Below, one piece after another: positions 47,863 to 51,543 of a DNA stretch of 51,543 nucleotides (position 1 is the stretch's first letter; each line of letters begins with the position of its first letter). The stretch spans positions 1 to 51,543 of the forward strand of contig NZ_JACHNZ010000029.1 in the NCBI RefSeq assembly GCF_014199685.1, written 5' to 3'. Source of the stretch: Sphingosinicella soli (GTDB lineage Bacteria > Pseudomonadota > Alphaproteobacteria > Sphingomonadales > Sphingomonadaceae). The notes beneath the pieces were generated by a model. The model had not been told where the DNA came from, did no database searches, and saw only the letters and a program-made list of their open reading frames with translations. Position numbers and translations under genes: made by a program.

Positions 47863-50000
47863 GCCGCGCGCTTCGGCTCCTGCTCGGCGCCGGTATATGC
47901 CGCGAGCGCGACTTCCGCCTCCAGGCCCGCCGTTGAAAGCGTTCGGACGGCGGCGGGCTGAACAAGGCGCGTGGCGGCGGAGAGCTTGATTTCCGGTGCT
48001 TCCGGCTCGGGGACGGGAAGGGGACCGGCCTGCAGCGTGAGATCGGCTGCCCAAAGCCTTCGAATGACGGCGCCCGCCACCGCGAGTGCCGACGGGCGCT
48101 GCGCATTGACCCTGATACGGTTCGTGAACAGCCAGACGATGAGGCGATCCCGAACGTCTTCGGAATGAAAATCGAACGCGATGCCGATGCGGCGGCCGGT
48201 GCGGCGGACGAAGCCCCGAACGATGCCGACTTCGGGAAGGACCACCTGTACGCGCTCGCCGATCGCCAGGTCGGCCGGTTCGGCGACCTCCATGCCGAGG
48301 CCCGAGAGCGAAATGTCGCCCTTGCCCGACGTAATCATGTGGCCGGCATCGCTGAGCAGCGACAGCGGCTGCTGGATTTCGAACCGTTCCTCGCCCCGGA
48401 TACGCGGCTTTTCGAGGCACATCATGGCCACGAGGATCATCACCAGCATACTGAGCAGCAGCCAGAAACTCACCATCGGCAGAAGTTCATCCTGCGCGAC
48501 GATGCGATAATCGGCGCCGATGTTGGCGACCATGCCCGCCACGCTTGCCGCGATCAGGAACAGGCATGAGAAAAGCACGCGGCTTTCCCAGTTGCCGCCG
48601 CCCGCCGATGACCCTTTGGGCGTGACCTTGAAGGCGTGGCCGTGCGGCTTGATGAGCGTCTGCAGGACGACGGGGAGGATGCGGAACATCTGGAACACCG
48701 CAAGAACCTGCGCCGCCAGCGGAAAATACCGGCCGGGCGCGAGCAGCGTGATGCCGACGAGCAGCGCTAATACGAGCGGCAGCAGATAGCTGGCCAGGGC
48801 CGGCAGATCGACATCGATCATCGGCGACAGGTTGAAGAGCATGAACAGGATCGGCATCAGGATCGCGAAGGCCGACTGCAACCCCTGCGTGATCCACGCC
48901 GTGGGCAGGAACATCAGGCGGTGTCGGAGTTTCAGACCCGGGCCGAGCGGCCCTTCCTTCAGATAGAGGATCTGGATCGCGCCCTGCGCCCAGCGCTGCC
49001 GCTGCACGAAGAAGGCGGCCGTGCTCTCCGCCGCGAGGCCGTATGCCAGCGGTTCGTTGAGATAGCGCGTGACGTAGCCCTGGCGCAGGCTGGCGAGCGT
49101 CAGCAGCATGTCTTCGGTGATCGAGCCTTCGGGCAGGCCGCCGCCGATATCCTCGAACAGCTTGCGCCGCGTGACCGAATTGGAACCGCAGCAGAACGAG
49201 GCGTCCCAGCCGTCGCGGCCTGGCATGATCGCTTCGAAGAAGAAGCGCTGGTCGTCCGGCATGCTCTGCTGGAGACCGAGGTTGGTCTGCATGGGATCGT
49301 GATTGTAGAAGCTGTGCGGAATCTGGACGATCCCGATCTTGGCGTCCTCGAAGAAGCCCATCGTGCGGAGCAGAAAATCGCGCCGGGGCACGAAATCGGC
49401 ATCGAATACCGCGACATAGGGGGCGGTCGTGAGCGTCAGGGCGTGGTTGATGTTGCCGGCCTTGGCACCCTTGTTGTCGGGGCGGTTGATGTAGCCGGCG
49501 CCCTTGGCGACGCAAAGGTCGTGCACCCACTGGCGGCGGCCGTCATCGAGCACCCAGATACGCGCATCGGGCCAGTTCAGCGCCAGGCATCCGAGGATGG
49601 TTTTTTCCAGAACGTCGCGGGGTTCGTTATAGGTCGCGATGAAGACGTCGACGGCGGGCAGGTTTTCGGCATTCTCGTTCCACCGGGTGCGAAGCAGCGC
49701 CTCGCCAGTGTCCGCTTCCGCCGAACGGTCCGTGGGGCGCGAGAGGATCGCGAGCAGGACGGCGGCATCGAACAGCGCGGCGAGTTCCACGGTGAGGCAC
49801 AGCAGCGGCCACCACAAATCGCCGGGACCACCGGACCACGGTATCGTCCGGGTGATCCGCCAGTGGAGATAGTAGAGGATCGTTGCGCCGACCGTGGCGA
49901 TGATACCGGCGCGGCTGTAGCGGACGCCGCCGAACAGCAGCAGCGCCCCCATCACCAGGGCGAGGGGAGCCAGCGTTTCGACGAGCGGGATCGTGTTCAA
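47859..50000 (-). CDS. GT2 polysaccharide synthase with C-terminal PilZ domain (BcsA-like)
   Basis: 713 aa from a TTG at 50000, 5 bp after the HlyD-type gene; no better start was found. Membrane segments flank the GT2 domain: D-D-G at 152-154, D-A-D (200-202), T-E-D (295-297) and Q-R-Q-R-W (333-337), the full D,D,D,Q(Q/R)xRW set. The C-terminal PilZ domain has R-G-E-E-R (535-539) and D-I-S-L-S-G (562-567), the RxxxR and (D/N)xSxxG c-di-GMP motifs, so activation by c-di-GMP is predicted. It makes a beta-linked exopolysaccharide and exports it. Cellulose itself is not certain since bcsB/C are absent. Confidence 0.9.
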   Translation of the reverse strand: MNTIPLVETLAPLALVMGALLLFGGVRYSRAGIIATVGATILYYLHWRITRTIPWSGGPGDLWWPLLCLTVELAALFDAAVLLAILSRPTDRSAEADTGEALLRTRWNENAENLPAVDVFIATYNEPRDVLEKTILGCLALNWPDARIWVLDDGRRQWVHDLCVAKGAGYINRPDNKGAKAGNINHALTLTTAPYVAVFDADFVPRRDFLLRTMGFFEDAKIGIVQIPHSFYNHDPMQTNLGLQQSMPDDQRFFFEAIMPGRDGWDASFCCGSNSVTRRKLFEDIGGGLPEGSITEDMLLTLASLRQGYVTRYLNEPLAYGLAAESTAAFFVQRQRWAQGAIQILYLKEGPLGPGLKLRHRLMFLPTAWITQGLQSAFAILMPILFMLFNLSPMIDVDLPALASYLLPLVLALLVGITLLAPGRYFPLAAQVLAVFQMFRILPVVLQTLIKPHGHAFKVTPKGSSAGGGNWESRVLFSCLFLIAASVAGMVANIGADYRIVAQDELLPMVSFWLLLSMLVMILVAMMCLEKPRIRGEERFEIQQPLSLLSDAGHMITSGKGDISLSGLGMEVAEPADLAIGERVQVVLPEVGIVRGFVRRTGRRIGIAFDFHSEDVRDRLIVWLFTNRIRVNAQRPSALAVAGAVIRRLWAADLTLQAGPLPVPEPEAPEIKLSAATRLVQPAAVRTLSTAGLEAEVALAAYTGAEQEPKRAA

Positions 50001-50005
50001 GGCGG

Positions 50006-51190
50006 TCAGAGTGTTCGGCTGAAGCGCACTTCGGCGAGGCGTCCGACATCGCATCTGCGACTGCTGTCGAGCGTATCGGTGCTGGACACGGAAAGCGCGA
50101 CATCCACGATGATTTCGCGGGCCCCCGGCCTCGAATATGTGGAAGCGGCGAGGAGCCGCTCTTCCCGCCGACTCGCGGCGCCCGAAATGCTGGAGATGCG
50201 GCCTTTCATCCAGCGATCCGAGCCGATCAGACGCACATCGGCAGCGCCGCCCGGTACGACGGCCTCGGCCTTGCGTTCGGGGAGTGCGACCTGCACGAAA
50301 CGGCGGCGGCAATCGACGAGATCGAGAATGGGTTCGCCTGCACGTACGGACGCGCCGGAGCTTGCCGTCGCTGCCCAGACGAGCGTTCCGGCAGGCGCGC
50401 GGTAGCTTGCGCGGCCGAGCGCGTCCTTCAATCGCAATTTGGCGCGTGTGTGCTGCGCGGTCGCGTCGCTCAGCGTCTTTTCGATGGACTGGCGCTGCAG
50501 CATCAGCCGGTCCGCCTGCTGTGTGGCGTAGGGCGCATCGTTGTAGCTGTCGCCGATGAACACGCCCGAACGCGCGGCCTCCTCCGTCACCTCGATGGAG
50601 CGGAGTTTCGCGGCTGCGCTGCTGCACTCGCTGCTTGTGCGCGTGGCTGCGGCTTCGGCCTTTTCCACGGCGGCGGGGGACATGAAGCCGTCGCTTGCAA
50701 GCCTGCGCACGCGCGTGAGCGCGGAGGCCTGTTGCAGACGCTCGGCATGGCATCCGCGCAGGTCGGCGATGGCCGCGCCGCGATCCTCCCCGAGCCGTTC
50801 GCGCGTCGCGGAACTGAATGCCGATGCCCGCTTGTCGAGCCGGTGTTCCTCGGCGCGAAGCTCGGCAAGCTGGCGGCTTGCAAGATCCATCTGCGCCTGC
50901 GCCAGGTCGGCCTGCGCGGCGAGATCGGCGACCTCTCCGGTATCCTGCGAAAGATCGAGCAGCCGGATCGAGGCGGGCCGGGCGAAATAGCGCCCGTCGG
51001 CGGGAAGCTCCGCCACCGTACCGTCGACAGGCGCCGCCAGACGGATCAGCGGCGCATTGATTGCGGCCTGCGTCGAGACGTTGTTGAAGACATACGGCGC
51101 GAAACCGATCGCGCTGATGGCGATAAGCGACGCGGCAAGCACAAGGCGCGTGCTGCGCGCGCGGAGGAAACTCTGAGCGTTGATCTTCAT
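50006..51190 (-). CDS. HlyD-family membrane-fusion (periplasmic adaptor) protein
   Basis: 394 aa, ATG at 51190. One membrane segment (residues about 15-36) then a periplasmic part: a lipoyl-like half (A-A-P-V-D-G-T-V-A-E-L-P), a long coiled coil (about 85-270, A-D-L-A-Q-A-Q-M-D-L-A-S-R-Q-L), the second lipoyl half (Y-R-A-P-A-G-T-L-V-W-A), and a beta-barrel domain (V-P-G-G-A-A-D-V-R-L-I-G). Such adaptors link inner-membrane machines to the outer membrane; Alg44 does so for alginate. Here it precedes the GT2 synthase by 5 bp and is its likely periplasmic partner, although no outer-membrane channel gene is seen. Confidence 0.9.
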   Translation of the reverse strand: MKINAQSFLRARSTRLVLAASLIAISAIGFAPYVFNNVSTQAAINAPLIRLAAPVDGTVAELPADGRYFARPASIRLLDLSQDTGEVADLAAQADLAQAQMDLASRQLAELRAEEHRLDKRASAFSSATRERLGEDRGAAIADLRGCHAERLQQASALTRVRRLASDGFMSPAAVEKAEAAATRTSSECSSAAAKLRSIEVTEEAARSGVFIGDSYNDAPYATQQADRLMLQRQSIEKTLSDATAQHTRAKLRLKDALGRASYRAPAGTLVWAATASSGASVRAGEPILDLVDCRRRFVQVALPERKAEAVVPGGAADVRLIGSDRWMKGRISSISGAASRREERLLAASTYSRPGAREIIVDVALSVSSTDTLDSSRRCDVGRLAEVRFSRTL

Positions 51191-51543
51191 GTTCGGCGGC
51201 CCCTACGCCAATCGGGCTGTTGGCGCTGTACGGCATTCCTAAACGAACCCGGCTAATACCGGGTTAACCGAACCCGCCGCGAAAAAATCATTATGGACGC
51301 CGTGAGCCTCTCCCGCCGGAGGGCACGGCTGCGGGGCACATCGGGCGCCTGGTAAAGCGCCATCTACCCGCATTCACTACGAACTACTCGCTGGCCGCAA
51401 TTACAACCCCAATATCACGGTCTTGTCCGGCTTCGGCCCCATTGGTTCGGCTAGGTGTTTAGTCCCTCGTTTTGATGGTGCGGTTCTCTGATAAACCGTT
51501 TTGGCTGCTCGGACCATATTTTGCAGACATATTCATATGGGGT
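51191..51543. other. Upstream region of the HlyD-GT2 operon
   Basis: 353 bp up to the window edge without a recognised gene. It contains the palindrome AACCCGG-N6-CCGGGTT at 51246-51265, about 56 bp before the HlyD start, followed by TTAACC. The last 150 bp are lower in GC. A promoter for the operon must lie here; no EcfG-type site was found. Confidence 0.55.
51246..51265. promoter_or_regulatory. Palindromic operator candidate upstream of the HlyD-GT2 operon
   Basis: AACCCGG and CCGGGTT form a perfect 7-bp dyad with a 6-nt spacer (20 bp in all). The spacing is typical of a dimeric regulator. It lies about 56 bp upstream of the HlyD-type start. The regulator is unknown. Confidence 0.45.

Noticed and set aside
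47859-51236. Possible single 1125-aa fusion of the GT2 synthase with an upstream part
   Set aside because: The upstream half of that frame is antisense-like R/A-rich sequence reading over the HlyD gene in another frame; HlyD is clearly the real gene there.
1-51543. CRISPR array, tRNA or rRNA genes
   Set aside because: No regularly spaced direct repeats and no cloverleaf-like or conserved rRNA sequence were noticed on reading; a tRNAscan and Infernal run would be decisive.

Overview
The window looks like about 51.5 kb of an alphaproteobacterial chromosome, most probably Sphingomonadales. The DNA is GC-rich. It carries two large TonB-dependent receptors, a UrcA-family protein, ctrA and chpT of the CckA-ChpT-CtrA phosphorelay, an alphaproteobacterial-type RpoH, and several sites matching the EcfG (general stress sigma factor) consensus GGAAC-N16/17-CGTT. 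I see no rRNA, tRNA, CRISPR array or intact prophage. The only mobile DNA recognised is the end of an IS3-family element at the left edge.

Layout. 1-1.0 kb: IS3-type end and an orphan terminase-small-subunit-like gene. 1.3-5.9 kb: cytochrome P450, then an amino-acid-sensing neighbourhood (Lrp/AsnC regulator, a lone ACT protein, a lone AsnC ligand-binding (RAM) protein coupled to an APC permease), then UrcA. 5.9-12.1 kb: two TonB-dependent receptors flanking ctrA and a coiled-coil gene. 12.3-15.5 kb: a Fur-box-like site, a rubrerythrin / Fe-S CCG-domain protein / DUF3501 operon, and two tiny genes. 15.5-20.9 kb: a putative catabolic cluster (secreted amidohydrolase, MFS transporter, Rieske oxygenase, phytoene-desaturase-like oxidoreductase) with a repeated operator-like motif. 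21.0-24.4 kb: mtgA, rpoH, rluD, JAMM peptidase, cold-shock protein. 24.4-30.4 kb: chpT directly followed by cheA-cheW-cheY-cheB-cheR. 30.5-35.0 kb: DjlA-like protein, EamA transporter, AmpD-like amidase, a secreted unknown and two nucleotidyltransferases. 35.0-38.8 kb: Ku/LigD end-joining operon divergent from a small hydrophilic protein. 38.9-43.5 kb: threonine-dehydratase-like enzyme, then the lower meta-cleavage operon (hydratase, acylating acetaldehyde dehydrogenase, aldolase) with a divergent IclR regulator. 43.5-51.2 kb: hemerythrin-GT4-GH130 operon and a HlyD/GT2-PilZ exopolysaccharide synthase pair.

Three themes link the genes. (1) A stress regulon: EcfG-type promoters precede rpoH (exact), the hemerythrin-GT4-GH130 operon (exact), and, with one mismatch each, ku-ligD and its divergent small gene. 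(2) Iron and oxidative stress: a Fur-like box lies between a TonB receptor and the rubrerythrin-CCG-DUF3501 operon. (3) Phosphorelay control: ctrA and chpT share the window, and chpT abuts a chemotaxis operon whose CheA carries two CheW-like domains and a receiver. Two copies of a roughly 100-bp oriented palindrome, in opposite orientation and both in tail-to-tail intergenic gaps, form a dispersed repeat family.
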